Assembly (NCBI GenBank): GCA_015680685.1
Contig: MNCI01022494.1
Location: 568,148-630,147, forward strand
Length of the DNA: 62,000 bases
Direction: 5' to 3'
Source of the DNA: Gnetum montanum
Lineage: Eukaryota > Streptophyta > Gnetopsida > Gnetales > Gnetaceae
The notes beneath the pieces were generated by a model, which saw nothing but the letters and a program-made list of their open reading frames with translations, made no database searches and had not been told where the DNA came from. The stretch's first letter is position 1; each line of letters begins with the position of its first letter. Position numbers and translations under genes: made by a program. Of this stretch, positions 9,229-22,461 are shown in pieces.

Positions 9229-11690
9229 ATGTCTTTTTCTTTTCATAGATGTGAAGATGTTCAACTGACAATTCCATAGGAGTGCAAAGTGATATATACT
9301 CATCCACATGAGTATGTATTGAACTTCACCTTCATCCTACATTAGGATGAATAGTTGCGATGGCTTTATATGGAGGGAAACATCATCTTTCCACCCGATC
9401 GATCTATACCAGGGATGCTGTTTCAAACTCTTAAGAAGTTGAGCATTTTAGATCTTCATGAAGAATACATTGTGAATGGTTATGTTGCTTAGGACTACCA
9501 TCCCACTGAAACACAATGCAAGTAAGATGGACATTAGGAGAAGCACCGTGAGGCTATGAAGGAGAAACATTTCACTAATCCCTTATTCCTACTAGATCAA
9601 GAGAACAATGAGGATCCTCCCTTTGAAGGTTCTCAACATGAAGATTCTCCACCCCCTATTATTGGTAATATGGGTGTGGCCCTAAACCTATGATCCACTA
9701 TTCATAAACATCACAATGGTAGTGACTTGGGTAAACATCACAATGGTAAGGGATCTAAGGATGGAGGTCGTAATATGTGAAAATGTGATGGCAGACACTG
9801 CAATGGTGGTGGCAATCCACCTTCCTCTCCATCCTCTTCATTTGATTCCAAGCATTCCTCTTCATCTACCAGTTCTCATAAAAGCTACCATCTAAATAAT
9901 TGTGATGAACTTGATCAACAAGATAACAATGATCATCAAGGCCATCAAGAATGTAGAGGTGGTGGGAACCATCACCGACATCATTAACACAATCATAATG
10001 AGGAACCTTTATTGGTGACTAGACATATGCTTAACATTACAGAGGTAGTTAGAATTCCAACTAGGCATATGAAAGACAGTCGGATCAAACACTTAGACAT
10101 GAATAAGATTCCACGATTTGAGGGGGGATATAATTTTGATCCATAGAATTATCTTCAAGCTTTCAATGATGCCTATGCCTTACAGAATATTGAAAATGAC
10201 TAGAAAAAACTCAAGCTTTTCCCCAAGACACTCATTAAGGAAGCTGAGAGTTGGTACTAGTCCTTGGAATCAGAATCCATTCATTGATGAAGTACTATGT
10301 TAGAACTATTTAATGATAAATATTAGACATACTCTAGAGTGTCCAACCTAAGAAGGTAAATCTAAGGTTGGAAACAAGGAAAACATGAATCCTTGGATTC
10401 TGCCATGGGCAAATATTATTCTCTATTACATTGATGCCCTAGCCATGGATATTTTCAGAGGGAGTAACTTTGCCACATCATAGATGGGCTTAGAGCTAAA
10501 ACCAAAAGAACTCTTGCGATTTCTGCCCAAGGGAGATTATTTGAATTAAGAGCTCATCAAACCCAAAGGCTGATTAAGTAGGTGGCAAAAGAAGAAGGTG
10601 AGTTGCAAAAAATGGAAAGTGCAAAAGAGTATAATAGGAACCCTTCCACCAGGAAATGGGAGGTCTGATTTTGTGATGAGGAGGATTCACCACTTGATGA
10701 AGTGGTGAATAGGAAAACCTTACCCATCTAAAAATCTGTTTATGATATTTTGGCAAAGGTTGATAAATTATGGGACTCTTTGGATGAAAAATTCCAAACT
10801 AAAGAATCCAAAGAGAAAAATAGTGATCGTAACTACAAGAGATGAAAAGAAGTTGAACATGCCTACCAAAGAGGTAAGGGCAAAACTGCTACCATAGAGG
10901 AAGTTATGGAAACTGACTTTGATGATGAAAATGGTCATGACATCTATCAATATAAACATCCAAAGAGATGTTGCCTTATGATGTCACACTTATAAGAGTC
11001 TAGGGTGTATGCATTGAATCCTCGACTAGCATGTAGGTAAGCACCCAGGTGATTACCTTATCATGAAGGAAATCCAAGGTAGTTCCATGAAAAACAATAG
11101 AGTTACTACCCAAGTGGAGATCCACCACAACCATATGAAAAATACCAACAATTGCATCAACCACAATTGTGAGGAATGCCACTACTAAGGTAGAAGTATC
11201 CTTATGGGCAACCAAATTCATATGGGTACTATGTTCAGCAACATGTCTCTTTAAGAAGTTTTGCAAGTCATCCCTCATTTCAACATCATTATTACCCTCT
11301 AGAGTACCAACAAACACATTCATCATCTACTTAAGAAGAAAACCCATATTCATACCATCCTCCACATCCATTTTCACACACACCTCTACCATCAACCCAG
11401 TTACTTCTTGCTCCATCCATACAGTGTGAGATTCCTCCATAGCCACAACAACGAAATGCTATGAGGGCTGTACATTCACAACCGGCTTTCTAGCTGAGTG
11501 GTTTAGATAATTGATTTAGAAAAAGACCCTTCTTCCAACCCAATAGTCCTCTCCAACCCTCACAACCTAGTACAACTGATCACCCTACATCTCCAGTACC
11601 CTCATCCTTTGCATCAAATACCTTCAAGTGCACTTCAAAACAAACACTGCCTCAGATCCACATTGTGATGTTAACTCTTCTTGTTTCCAA
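9229..11690 (+). pseudogene. Element B gag
   Basis: The start ATG at 9229 aligns with those of C and F. The N-terminal block (YTHPHEYVLNFTFILH, then EGNIIFPPDRSIPGM) is shared by all copies. A His/Asn/Gly-rich low-complexity stretch follows (about 9690-9990). The gag core (about 10020-10560) has IPRFEGGYNFDP, LKLFPKTLIKEAESWY and a degraded remainder. A charged helical region precedes the zinc knuckle near 10940-10980, where the cysteines of the first pair are lost (DIYQYKHPKRCC). A Pro/Gln/Tyr-rich C-terminus leads toward protease. Stops are frequent. Confidence 0.8.
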
Positions 11691-14600
11691 TTGGATCAAT
11701 ATTGGAGACCTTTTTATGAAAGGATTTGACCTAATAAGTCCTCTCATTTACCTGTAGATTGTTAGACATAAGCCATGCAAGGCTCTTCTTGATTATGGTT
11801 CTCATGTCAATCTCATCTCTCATGACATGTACAAGGCCTAGAACCTACCATGTCTCAAGAAAAGTAATATTTGTCTAGAATTTGTAGATCAATCAATCAT
11901 TGTTCCTTTGGAATTAGTGGAGGACATTGTGACCATAGTAAGTGGGTGGTCCTATCCTACTAATTTTTTTAGTGATCAAGGTTGAAAACTACAAATGTGA
12001 CTTTCCCATCATTATGGGTAGGGCTCGGTTAAGCATAGTCAATGCACGTATGGGCATAAGGAACCTCTCCTTGGAGATATCCAAGGAAAATTAATTTGGA
12101 AAGTTAAAGAAGAAGTGTATTCCATGCATTGCATATAGTGATAACAGGTGCAATTAAGTGCAAAATATTTGGTCCATCAAAAGTACATACATCAAAGCAT
12201 GTAATTAGTGTGCACAAGAAATAGATATTCAAAGGTGTCTATACGTAGTGGTTGATAGTTGACTCAGATAGTAGCACATTATGCATGGAACCAAATAAGA
12301 GCTTAACATATGCTTATGTTGAAAGCATGGATGAACTTAAGCAAGTTCATCACTAACTCTCTGATGATGAAAATGATGATACTTATTGGGAGAGTTGGAA
12401 ATCCCTAATAACTTCAAGTAGAAGCTCCTAAAGCTAAAAATGTTACTGGCCAGCATGGAATATGCATTTTAAAACAATGGTAAATCAATCATAATTAATG
12501 TCAAAATTTCTCCTAAACAAAAACAAAAGCTATTAAAGGTGGTTAACAAATGACCAACAACCTTTTCTTGATCATATCCTGAGCTAATAGGAATCGATCC
12601 AAGGATATGCTAACATCGCATTTACACTAACTTGGTCATGAAGCCAAGAAGGTAGCTGCAGAGGTAGCTAAATCCCAAATTGAAGCAAATCATCAAGGAG
12701 GAAATAGAGTAACTCCTCAAGGCAAGGTTCATCTATTCCATCTTAGATAGTGAGTGGGTTAGCCCACTTGTAATTGTGCCAAAGAAAGGTGGCAAGTGGC
12801 AGGTCTGCATTGAGTTTAGGTTGTTGAATATGACAATGTTTAAAGATCATTTTCCATTGCCATTTGTGGATCAAGTATTGGACACCATATTTAGGCATTG
12901 CTATTATATGTTCTTGGATGGTTATAATGACTATAACCAAATTCAAAATTATGCCAGAAGATCAGGCCAAGACAACATTCACAAGTCCCTAGGGAATTTT
13001 TGTATATTTTAAGATGCCATTTGGTCTATGTAGTGTCCTTGCAACATTTCAATGTCTGGTCCTTAGTATTTTCCAATAGTAGAATAATAGTGGTATGGAA
13101 GTCTTCATGGATGACTTCTCCACCTATGGAGTTATGTTTGAGCAAGCCTTGAACTACCTTGAGCAAGTACTGAAGAGATGTGTTGAAATAAATCTACAGC
13201 TCAATTAGAAAATGAGTCATCTCATGGTCTAAGAAGGCATTGTGTTGGGGCACTGAATTTCACAAGAAGGTATTGAGGTAGACCTAGAAAAGATAAGGGT
13301 CATCCAATGAATTACACATCAACTAGAGATAGTCAAAGGTCTCAAATCATTCCTTGGACATATTGGCTACTACCAACGATTCATAAAGAATTTCTCCAAG
13401 ATCACAAAGCCATTGGTTGAGCTTACAAAGAAAGATGCTCTATTCATATGGATCAGGGAGTGAGAACATGCATTCCAATAGTTGAAGCAAAAAATTGTAG
13501 AAACTCCAACTCTATGGGCACTAGATTGGTCCAGATCATTTCACATAATGATGAATGCATCTAATTATCCTTTGGGAGTGGTGCTTATGCAGCTGGAAAA
13601 TAAAAAACATCCATATTACATCCACTACATGAGCTAAAGCATTGTGGATGCACAACTAAATTACACCATAATTGAAAAAGAACTAATGGTTGTGGTGTTT
13701 GCTCTTAAGAAGTTCAAGCACTATGTGCTTGGCTACAAGGTGTTTGTGCACACTAATCATAGTACCATCTACTTCCTAATGAACAAGCCAATGGTTAGCT
13801 CTCGTATCATAGATGGCTTGTGATCTTGTAGAAATTTGATCTTACAATTGTAGATTAGGAGGGGATTGAGAATGTGGTCATTGACCACCTCTCTTGATTG
13901 AGATGGGATAGCAGAGAAGAGGAGAGCCTAATCTCTAATCAATTCTAAGATGAACTCCTCTTTACTTCTGCAATCAATGAACAAATGTTTGTAGAACCAA
14001 AATGGTATGATGGCATCCTTACTTATCTTCTCACTCAGGAGATGCCACAAGATCTTGACTTTAGAAAGAGACAACAGTTTCTTCATTGGGCTAAATACTT
14101 CATGAAAATTAATGAACAACTTTATAAGGTCTGCACCGATGGCTTGGTTTACTAGTGTGTGCCTGATATGGATCAATTACGCATTCTCCAGGATGCTCAT
14201 GAAGGCCTTTATGGAGGCCACTATGTAGGGAGGTGAATGGCCATGAAAATCCTAATGGCAAGATATTATTGGCACACAATGTTTAGGGATGTCCACCAGT
14301 TCGCTCGATCTTGTGAACTTTGCCAACGAGATGGTGGAATGACGACACGAATGGAGGGTCCTCAATAGTGGATTCAGCCACTGGAACCCTTTAATATTTG
14401 GGGCATAGACTTCATGGGTCCCATTACACCCATGTCCAATAGAAAGGCATATATCATAGTGGCAATTGACTATTGCACCAAATGGGTAGAGGTAGTAGCC
14501 GTTGCTAATTGTACATCATCCACTACTACCCAATCTATATAAAAACATGTTGTAAATAGGTTTTGGGTTCCACGTGCACTAATTTTTGACAATGGAACTC

Positions 14601-15300
14601 ATTTTATAGGTGCCACTTTTAGAAAGCTAATTCAATGCTTGGGGGTTGAACATAAATTAACAACACCCTCTCATCCCCAACCCAACGGTCAAGTAGAGGT
14701 AACTAACTAGGAGATCACAAAGATCCTAACAAGGACCATAAGAAAATATAGGAGAGATTGGAGCACAAAACTCAACGATGCCCTTTGGGCCTACTACTCA
14801 ACATGAAAACTCTCTATTGGCTACTCTCCCTACGAGTTAGTGTATGGAAAACTTCCAACACTCCTGATTCAATCCAAGCTCTATACACTCTCAACAGCTT
14901 GTGACTTGAATCTTGACCTAAGTCTAGCACAAAAATAAATACTAATCAACCTCAATTTGCTAGATGAAAACCAACTGGTGGTCCTATCTATGAATGAAGT
15001 GCACAAGGCATTTAACAAGTAACAACATGAACTAAGGATAGGGAAAGTAAAATTCCAACTGGGCAATAAGATTCTCTATTTGAGCCCCACACATGTACCT
15101 CAGAAGATAACATTCCAAATGTTGTGGAAGGAACCTTACATAGTTGTTGAAACCTTTCCTTCTAGGGCCATGACCATCTACAATGCTAAGAGTCCTAATA
15201 AAAGGTAGTTGGTCAACATCCAATAGGTAAAGCTTTTCCATGAGCCCAAGCAAGCTAGTGTAACAAATACCTCAATAGACAAACAACCACGTTTAATTTT
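11691..15300 (+). pseudogene. Element B pol: protease, RT, RNase H, integrase
   Basis: Protease near 11765-11990 shows CKALLDYGSHVNLI, the Athila/Tat style of the aspartic site. RT (about 12630-13400) shows WVSPLVIVPKKGGKW, FKDHFPLPFVDQVLD, FLDGY and the catalytic FMDDF at 13104-13118. RNase H (about 13530-13830) has lost two acidic residues: TDAS became MNAS, and HTDH became HTNH. Integrase (about 14160-15250) keeps the zinc-finger pattern (HEGLYGGHY, CELCQ) and the DD35E triad: D at 14408, D at 14588 and E at 14696, with 35 residues between the last two. There are stops and at least one frame change near 12960. Ends close to the spacer. Confidence 0.88.
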
Positions 15301-17400
15301 TTAGATCTCCTCCTTCCAACTCAGTCATGGGGGAGATGGCCATCCATGCTAATTATCGATGTGGCTCCTCACTTTTTCTATCTTTTTTCTCCACATTTTT
15401 GATTTTGCAAATTACTTAATTTTTACACCTTTTTGATTTTCAAATTTTTCCTATTTTTACACATTTATTTGTTTTACGCCATTGTTAGTATGTGTGAATC
15501 CTTCTTAAATATTTTACAATTTCCTGTCTATTTTACTTTGTTTGAGTGTGATTTTCAATCTTAACTAATAAAACATGCTTTATTACCAATAGGACACAAG
15601 TTGCCATTGTTGCTACTAATGGTGGTTTGTGTTTAATGTTTGTTTGCTGATGTCTGGTTTCTATTTTTGAATTTTTGTACTAAAGACTTAGTCTTGGTTT
15701 CTTTTTCATGGTTACAGGCAGTGAGTTCATGACATCCACCCATTCCACTAAATCTATGGTTTTTCTTATTTTGGAATTCTGAGGTCCCTTTCATTAATTA
15801 AAATTTTAATCAACTAGTGACCTTAGTAGTTTCTGGAATTGGGAAAGATTCAAAGGTTTGAATAGGATGTGACTTTAAGGGGACTCAATACTCTTTGTGA
15901 TCTTCTACTTACTTGAGTGCTTGGGTGTTTTTCATGAACTTCTTACCATTCCATTCCAACCACTACTAGGTAAAGTCTTTGCATGGTCTGGTTCCTATCC
16001 AAAAAATTGAAAAAAAAAACAAAAAAAAATTCAAGAAAAAAACATGATGGGAATTCATAGCACACCCCTTAGACAAATAAATGGGCTACAAGCACTAGTT
16101 ATGGGATTAGAAAGACATGCATCCATGCTTAAAGGTCCCCTCTAACTAAGGCCCTTTCTCACTTCCTACTTCTTTTCTCTTCTCTTTATGGAATGGTGGT
16201 TGTTTTGTGGGAGCACTCTCATGTCTCAAGGAGGTGGATTGGTCTTGGAGTAGTGATGCAAAGTCACTGAGAGAGGCTATTTTTGGTCTAGACTAAGGAT
16301 GGATCTTCTTCAATCATTTTAAACATGCAATCCAAAAGGGACTTCTTATGACCTCAACTTGGGAATCCATTCCACCTTCTCTATCATCCATCACTATTGT
16401 TCATAATTCACCTCACTACCAGTTTCCATGTTTTTGATCCCTTGATTTGGTTGAATGTACTTGAATTCTTAAGGAGATCCTTCTGGGTGGGTTCTTAACC
16501 TTCCTTACCATTAGTCACTTGTGGAGTCCATGGGCTCCTTAGTTGAGGTTATGTAAGGGCAAACTAGGCATGTGCCTCATTTGGTAAGGACATTAAGTCC
16601 CTTACCCTTAACATTATTGCAATCATACCTTTTATGTGCCTCATTGTGCATCTCTCTCTATGTTCCCATATAATCTTATAACATTCATTCTCTACATTAT
16701 TTTCGCAAATTTTTCAATTTTCTGAGCTCCAGTTTCCTTTTCTACTATTTTCATTCCAATTGTGGCTTTTTTGGCTTCCATTTAACTCTAATTTTATTCA
16801 AAAACTCCTTATATTTTTAACATTCTAGAAAAGTCAAATTAAGCCAATGGTGGTCAACAATTGCATTGACTAGGCTTAGTGGATGTATCCAACCCCATCG
16901 ATGCATGAGAAAAATACTATAAAAATTTTTGAACACCGTGTGATGTTTACAATTTATTTCATAACACAATGGGGGTTTTCCATTTTTCAAAGCCCAAAAC
17001 CTTTCCAGGTCCATAACCTTCTAATTGTCTACCCAAATCACTTTGTTTTTTTGATCTTGTAGCTATTGGAGGTAAGCTCTCTATCATGGGGGTCACAAAT
17101 GTTCCATTTTCTATAGAAAATTTTTTGCCATTTCTGTAACGTCCACAAAGGTTCAACTAGGAACCCAACTACTAAACATCAACATAGAAGAAGTTAAACC
17201 CTTCGAAGAAGCTCTGGAAATAGCTACAACAAATAATTAGTAAATAGATCATTAATTAGTTAATGATTAATAAATTAATAAAACATTCAATTTGCCATGG
17301 TCCAACCTTAGTCAAAGTATAACCAACTAATGGGAAAGGTATCCAAGAATTTAAAGTTTTATAATATATGTACTAATCTGTGGATGTGTTGTGACCATAG
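15301..17400 (+). other. Element B post-pol spacer
   Basis: Non-coding by inspection. It opens with a second polypurine-like motif, CAGTCATGGGGGAGATGGCC at about 15323-15342, also found after pol in C at 48563. It then becomes T-rich and shares blocks with the spacers of A and C (for example CTCTAACTAAGGCCC near 16140, also near 49444). It ends in TGTGACCATAG just before the ORF2 ATG. Confidence 0.7.
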
Positions 17401-20215
17401 ATGGCACCAAAGGAAAAGCATCCATAGGAATCAAGACCATCCCAACCAAGGAAAAACAATGAAGAACAGGAAGGGGCTAGGAACAAGCCTAAGAAGAACT
17501 AGTGGCAACCCATGTAGCAAGACCTCTTTGAGAGGAGTCTAAAGTGGAATCTGTTTGGTAGATTCTAGAAGCAAAAGTAGCCTTAGAACAATCACAACAT
17601 GGAGAGGTACTAAGACCAGCATCAAGGCTTAAAGTCATGTTAACACAAGCTTGCCTCACTGCCATCAAGCCTCACGACATCCAATGCTCAGTTCTCTAAG
17701 AACTGAATTTCGAGCCATTTTTGGAGCATGCCCCAATAAAGGTTAGGACACAACTGCAAACTTCTCCCATGTGGAAAAATATCACTTCTAGTGGGGAATG
17801 GTACATGGGAGAGACATACCTCTTCTAGAATAATAGAAGGCCAAGCTTTATCATTAAGATCAAGGACATCCAAGTGTCTTATTTGGTTGAGGCAATCGCA
17901 TAGGTGCTTGGGTTGCCTGACATAGGAACATAATTGGCAAAGTTTTCAACACAGGCTAACCCTAAAGCTAAGAAGGAGTGGACCTAGTGGTGTTACAAGG
18001 TCAACTACAAAGATTTTGACATGCTCACACTGATGGAATGCATTTATTTCAAAATTATGGCCTATCACGTCAATCCAATGGTGAGGCCTAGTATGATGAC
18101 CACTTTCTTCGCTCGAGCATGTGCCACTTTAAGTGAGAGATTTCTTGTAAACCTTTCACAACTAATCTACTTAGAGATCAAGAAACGTTTCAAGGAAAAT
18201 GAATGTGGAAGGAAAACCCTACCCTTTTGTGCCTCATTAAGAAACTTTGCAAAAGGGTAGGAATCATCCACTATGCTAATGATACAATCTGACATACTCC
18301 TATGGCTTCATGGTCTCAAAGGATAAAAGATAAGACACTTGCCACCACCCACTTAAGAAACAATGCTAGAGGCTTGTGCAGCCATTGAGCGCTTGCATAA
18401 AATCTGAGAGCAACTCTTGCATGAGTAGTAGTAGCATGCATGAACAAGTGGTGGCATTCCATCTACATATCGACCAACAATGAGTCACCTTAATGAGATG
18501 GCTTGAACAATCAATTAGATGAAGAGAGGTGGGTTGATATTCTCTGCCCAAAAAACACAATTACCCATGAGATCGAATCCCAGTGCCCAAAAGGTAATAG
18601 TGTCCTTATTGCAACAACATCTATTCTTAGAAATTTCTAGGAATGTCACTTTCTTTTTAGTGCACTTGGAGGAGGATGAGGGGGCATCTGTACTAGTGAT
18701 GTAGCACTAGGGGCAGGAGACGGTTGCTGAAGTAGTCACTGATCAAGTTGTTGAAGTACTTAATGCACATATGATGTCTATACCTAATGTAGCTACACTT
18801 CAAGATGTGCAGATGTTCGAAAGCATAGTTAGTAGGAGATTAAATGTAGCTCAACATGAAGAATTGTTGGACTGACTAGTAGGGATTGGACAATTGATTC
18901 TAGGTATCTTCGACTTTTGGATAGCATCATTATAACCCAGTCGAAGCTAGTAGAAGCAAGGGGCAAGTGCATCATTTTTGAGGGCCAACTTGAAGTGGCT
19001 CAAGCACAAAACTAGTGCTTAACCATAGAGATTGCTGAATTGTATGCCTGCTTTATTGACCTTGCGCTTCTCAGCCCAATAATAACCAGAGATGAAGCTT
19101 TCCAACAACTTCAAGAATGATTTAAGAAGGCTAAGGAGGAAGCGGTGATGATCATCTTCAACCAGTTCGTAGTAGAAGTAAAGAAATATTTAGTTTAAAA
19201 GGACTTGGTTCAGATGTGCTAGGAGAATGAAGCACTAATCGTAGAAAATTATTGCCTATGCAATGTTGATGTCCAAAAATAACGAATGGAAGTTTTCATT
19301 CATCAATAATAGGAGTAGCTTACCAGGGTGAACACTGAGCTAAGGAGATTGGCCGTAGAGAATTAAAATCTATCTATGGAGGAAGTTGAAGCCTTACATC
19401 AGACGTTTTCCATCAAGATCGCTACCTAGAAAAAGAAGGCTCACAATAGATACCATGTTGGCTTGTAGAAGGAGATTAATGAGAAACACATTCAATTATC
19501 TAAGGCAAAAGTCAACGAGACTCTCTAGCAACTCCAACATGAAAGAGAGGTGTGGTAGCACATCATTAATGGGATTGATGCCTACAAAAAAGTAGAGATC
19601 TACCTAAAGAAGTTGAAAATAGAGGAAATGATAGAATACATGGAGTTGGCCAATCTTCACTATGCAAACCTAGCAATGCTAACTACCAAATGGCCATGGT
19701 CAAAATTAGAAAAATAAGTGGCCAACTCATACCTGTTGTACAAGGCCAGGTTGAAGAACCACAAATACACCAAGCAAAAGCTTGAAATAGCAAACGTTGA
19801 CTCAAAGTTCTTTGCATGTGATTTACAAATCAAAGATTTATCACTGAGAACCTAGCCAAGAGAATGAATGATTACCAAGAGCTGAAAGATTCAGATAGAG
19901 CATTCAACATTGAGCGCAAACAATTTGCTGCCTAGTTTATCAATGTGAGAGATGTTCCCCATGATGACATGTTCATGGGATGTCCCCATTCCATTCCACA
20001 TCAGAGATGCTGCATGGACTATGAATGATCCTTGGAGCAAGGAAGAGAAAATGAAAGCATTGTTGAATGCTTTTTTTTCTTTCACTAGCAGTTGCAGCTA
20101 TAGCAGGATACCCACAACTGCCTCGACCATTGCACATGCCTGAAGCTAGTGAAATTCCCTCAAAACCTTAGGAGCCACCACCTCCTAGGACTAACTGATC
20201 TTCACCATCATCTTC
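17401..20215 (+). pseudogene. ORF2 of element B
   Basis: The start MAPKEKHP matches MAPKHAQQ of A's ORF2 and sits in the same TGTGA...AG|ATG context. The conserved central block is near 18020-18260 (CIYFKIMAYHVNP, LSQLIYLEIKKRF, LPFCASLRNF). A later segment (about 18720-19720) is Glu/Lys/Gln/Leu-rich and matches A's coiled coil: MEYMELANLHYANLAML near 19630 corresponds to the 5830-5880 part of A. The tail is Pro-rich (GAGCCACCACC). It is more decayed than A, with many stops and several frame changes. Function unknown; position is that of an env-like gene. Confidence 0.75.
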
Positions 20216-20434
20216 ATGTCATTAAAGGATGTTTTGTCAAAAAAAATTTTAGAGTCATGTAATAGTGTTCAATTTTGTGTCATGAACATCACAATTTTTA
20301 TAATTGGTTGATCCATACACTTAGGCATTCAATTTTTGTTAATTAACTTCTTTTTTGTTTTATTAAGAGTTAATCAAGAATTCTATACCTTTATAATTTT
20401 GTCAAAGAACTTGAGGATTAGTTTTCATTCAATC

Positions 20435-20443
20435 ATGGGGGTA
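20435..20443 (+). other. Polypurine tract of element B
   Basis: ATGGGGGTA directly precedes the LTR start. The preceding GTTTTCATTCAATC is shared with the tracts of A, C and E. Confidence 0.8.
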
Positions 20444-21356
20444 TGATGAGTTGTAGTTGGTTGCATCAACTAGGCCTCATTGACTTGGCCCCATCGATAA
20501 GGCCCCATCGACACATCATTTCATGCGTTGGCTAGGCCTTGTTGATGTAGGGTTTACTTTTGCATATAAATATGAGCTCATCAACTGCATTTATGGCATG
20601 TCTTATCATAGTAGTAGTAAAGCTCTTGCAATTTTCCCATTTAAGAGTTAGAATCTTTTCTTGAGTGCCTATAGCAGGAGTCATTAAATATATGGATCTT
20701 TATTCAAGCATTGTTGTACTTGAGCAAGATAGTGTGTGCGGAAATAAAGATGAGCTTTCTGATAAACCTTGCAGCATTTTGAAATAGATTAAATGTTTCA
20801 TTCATGCATTTGATGTTTTTAATTAGTTATTTAATATTTTCCAGTAATTAAGCTAATTAAGATAATTAAGTGAGATAAGCTAAATAGATTAAATACATAA
20901 GTATGACCAGTTCAAGTGTAACATGTATTCGCTTAGTAATCCCAATAGCGTTAGTGCTTGGTGCACCTAGTAGCGTAGCACTTGGTAACCTAACAGTGGA
21001 TACATGGGTTCAGGATGTGTGCAGAAAGTGGGAAAAGATGCTTATGTTAGGATTAGTTAGAGACCAATTAGTTAGTTAATCTAGATTAGTCATTAAATTA
21101 CTCTATCTTTCTCTCTCTTCAAGTACCCAAAAACATAAAACATAAAATGATAAAAATGATATGCCTCGATTACTCTTAACCATACCATTATGCTTCACAA
21201 GTGTAATTGGGGAGACAACAAATGACCTTAGGGCAAGGTTCACTTCCTAAATGACTAGTGTACTAGAAATTATAAAGTCCACGGAATTCGATTGGATCGT
21301 GCGTGAACGCTTTGTGATTCGTATGGTTGGGCGTAGGGGTACCTCACCGCTCATCA
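20444..21356 (+). repeat. 3' LTR of element B (913 bp)
   Basis: TGATGAG...CTCATCA. TATAAATA is at 20575-20582. The U3 carries CATCAACTAGGCCT / CATCGATAAGGCC-like short direct repeats (20468-20560) instead of the GATATCG array of A. GTACCTCACCGCTCATCA is at the end. Confidence 0.9.
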
Positions 21357-22440
21357 TCTTATAAACACATCTAAATAATAATCAAATAAAACACTTAAAA
21401 TATCCATTGAATTAGAAAGAATATAGCCATTAACATGAATTTCATCTATTTGATAACTCATTTTAGAATCTTTTAAAAAGTTAATGAATTCTTTTGAGGC
21501 TTTATCCCTTATTTTAAAACAAGATAATTGACACTGAAATAAATCACAATTAGCATTATGATTTTCAAAAGTCTTTGGTTACTATTGAAGACTTACATAT
21601 TATTGTTGAACACTTTCATCATGAGAGGTATGAGATAAATATTCTATTAGTTGATAAATGTTTTGCTTAGTTTCAAGAGTAATAACTTAAAAATTTTAAA
21701 TTGAGCATTTTCCAAATTATCTTAAAAATATCACAATGCATATAATAGTATTTTCCTACTATTCAATGAAGCCACTAGAATTTATTGGTCTTAAAATTAA
21801 GTTCCAAACATGACAAAAGAACCTCTAAAAATTTCTATCAAACAAAAAGGGAGTATTAACAATAAAAAGCTCAAAGGGAAGATTCACATGGCATGTTCTT
21901 TAATTCAAGAACTTGATAGATAGGTACTCTAAAAGAGTGCAACCTAGATATGCTTAAATAAATAAATGGTGCTCATACTCAAAGTGCAAATTAAGAGAAG
22001 TAGAAAGATAAACTCTATCTAATGTGTGAACTATTCTTAGCAAGCCAACTCTATAATTAGGCCAAGTGAGCCAACCTAGATCTCTACCATCGAAATTAGG
22101 ATTTAAAAGTACAAACCTATACCTAAAATAAGACCAAGATCTCCATTTTTTTGTTAAAAGATTAAAGAAACCTCTCTTATTTTATCAAGGGTATTTTTGA
22201 CATATCAAAATCACCACAACTCAACTAAATATCATCAAGAAGACCATTGTTAAGTTGAGTCCAATGCAAAACTCTTTCTTGTGAATCATATGAAGCATAT
22301 ATATTAAAAATACCAAAAATTAAACTAAAAATATTTAAGCAAATCCACATCTTTATTTCCTAAACTAGAATCAAAATCAATCATGTAAGAAAAATATTTG
22401 TAAACATAAAGAAGAGAATCACCTCTTCCAACTTCATGAT
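21357..22440 (-). pseudogene. LINE endonuclease/linker fragment, minus strand
   Basis: Read on the minus strand from about 22440 downward, degraded peptides resemble the L1-type apurinic endonuclease and the region after it: a GDF motif (GDFDM), WPNY in place of the usual TWSN, and LDRVYLS, in the right order. Many stops and frame changes. It ends at the element B LTR. I see no RT on this fragment. The assignment rests on short motifs. Confidence 0.5.
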
Positions 22441-22461
22441 TTATTAAATGGGATAGGAGCC

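Larger units (their letters stand above)
8707..21356 (+). mobile_element. Element B: Athila-like retrotransposon with gag, pol and ORF2
   Basis: The order is partial 5' LTR, primer site (9078), gag (9229), protease/RT/RNase H/integrase (to about 15300), spacer, ORF2 (17401), polypurine tract and 3' LTR. Its 5' LTR is truncated and shared in tandem with element E. This is the only copy in the window holding every module. All ORFs carry stops. No convincing target-site duplicate is seen after 21356, consistent with recombination rather than simple insertion. Confidence 0.85.

Noticed and set aside
9152-9275. An intron before the gag block in B and C (TTTTCATAG and TTCTCACAG acceptor-like ends)
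   Set aside because: Alignment with F shows these bases correspond to the gag start itself (ATGTCTTCTTCT...), so they are coding, not intron.
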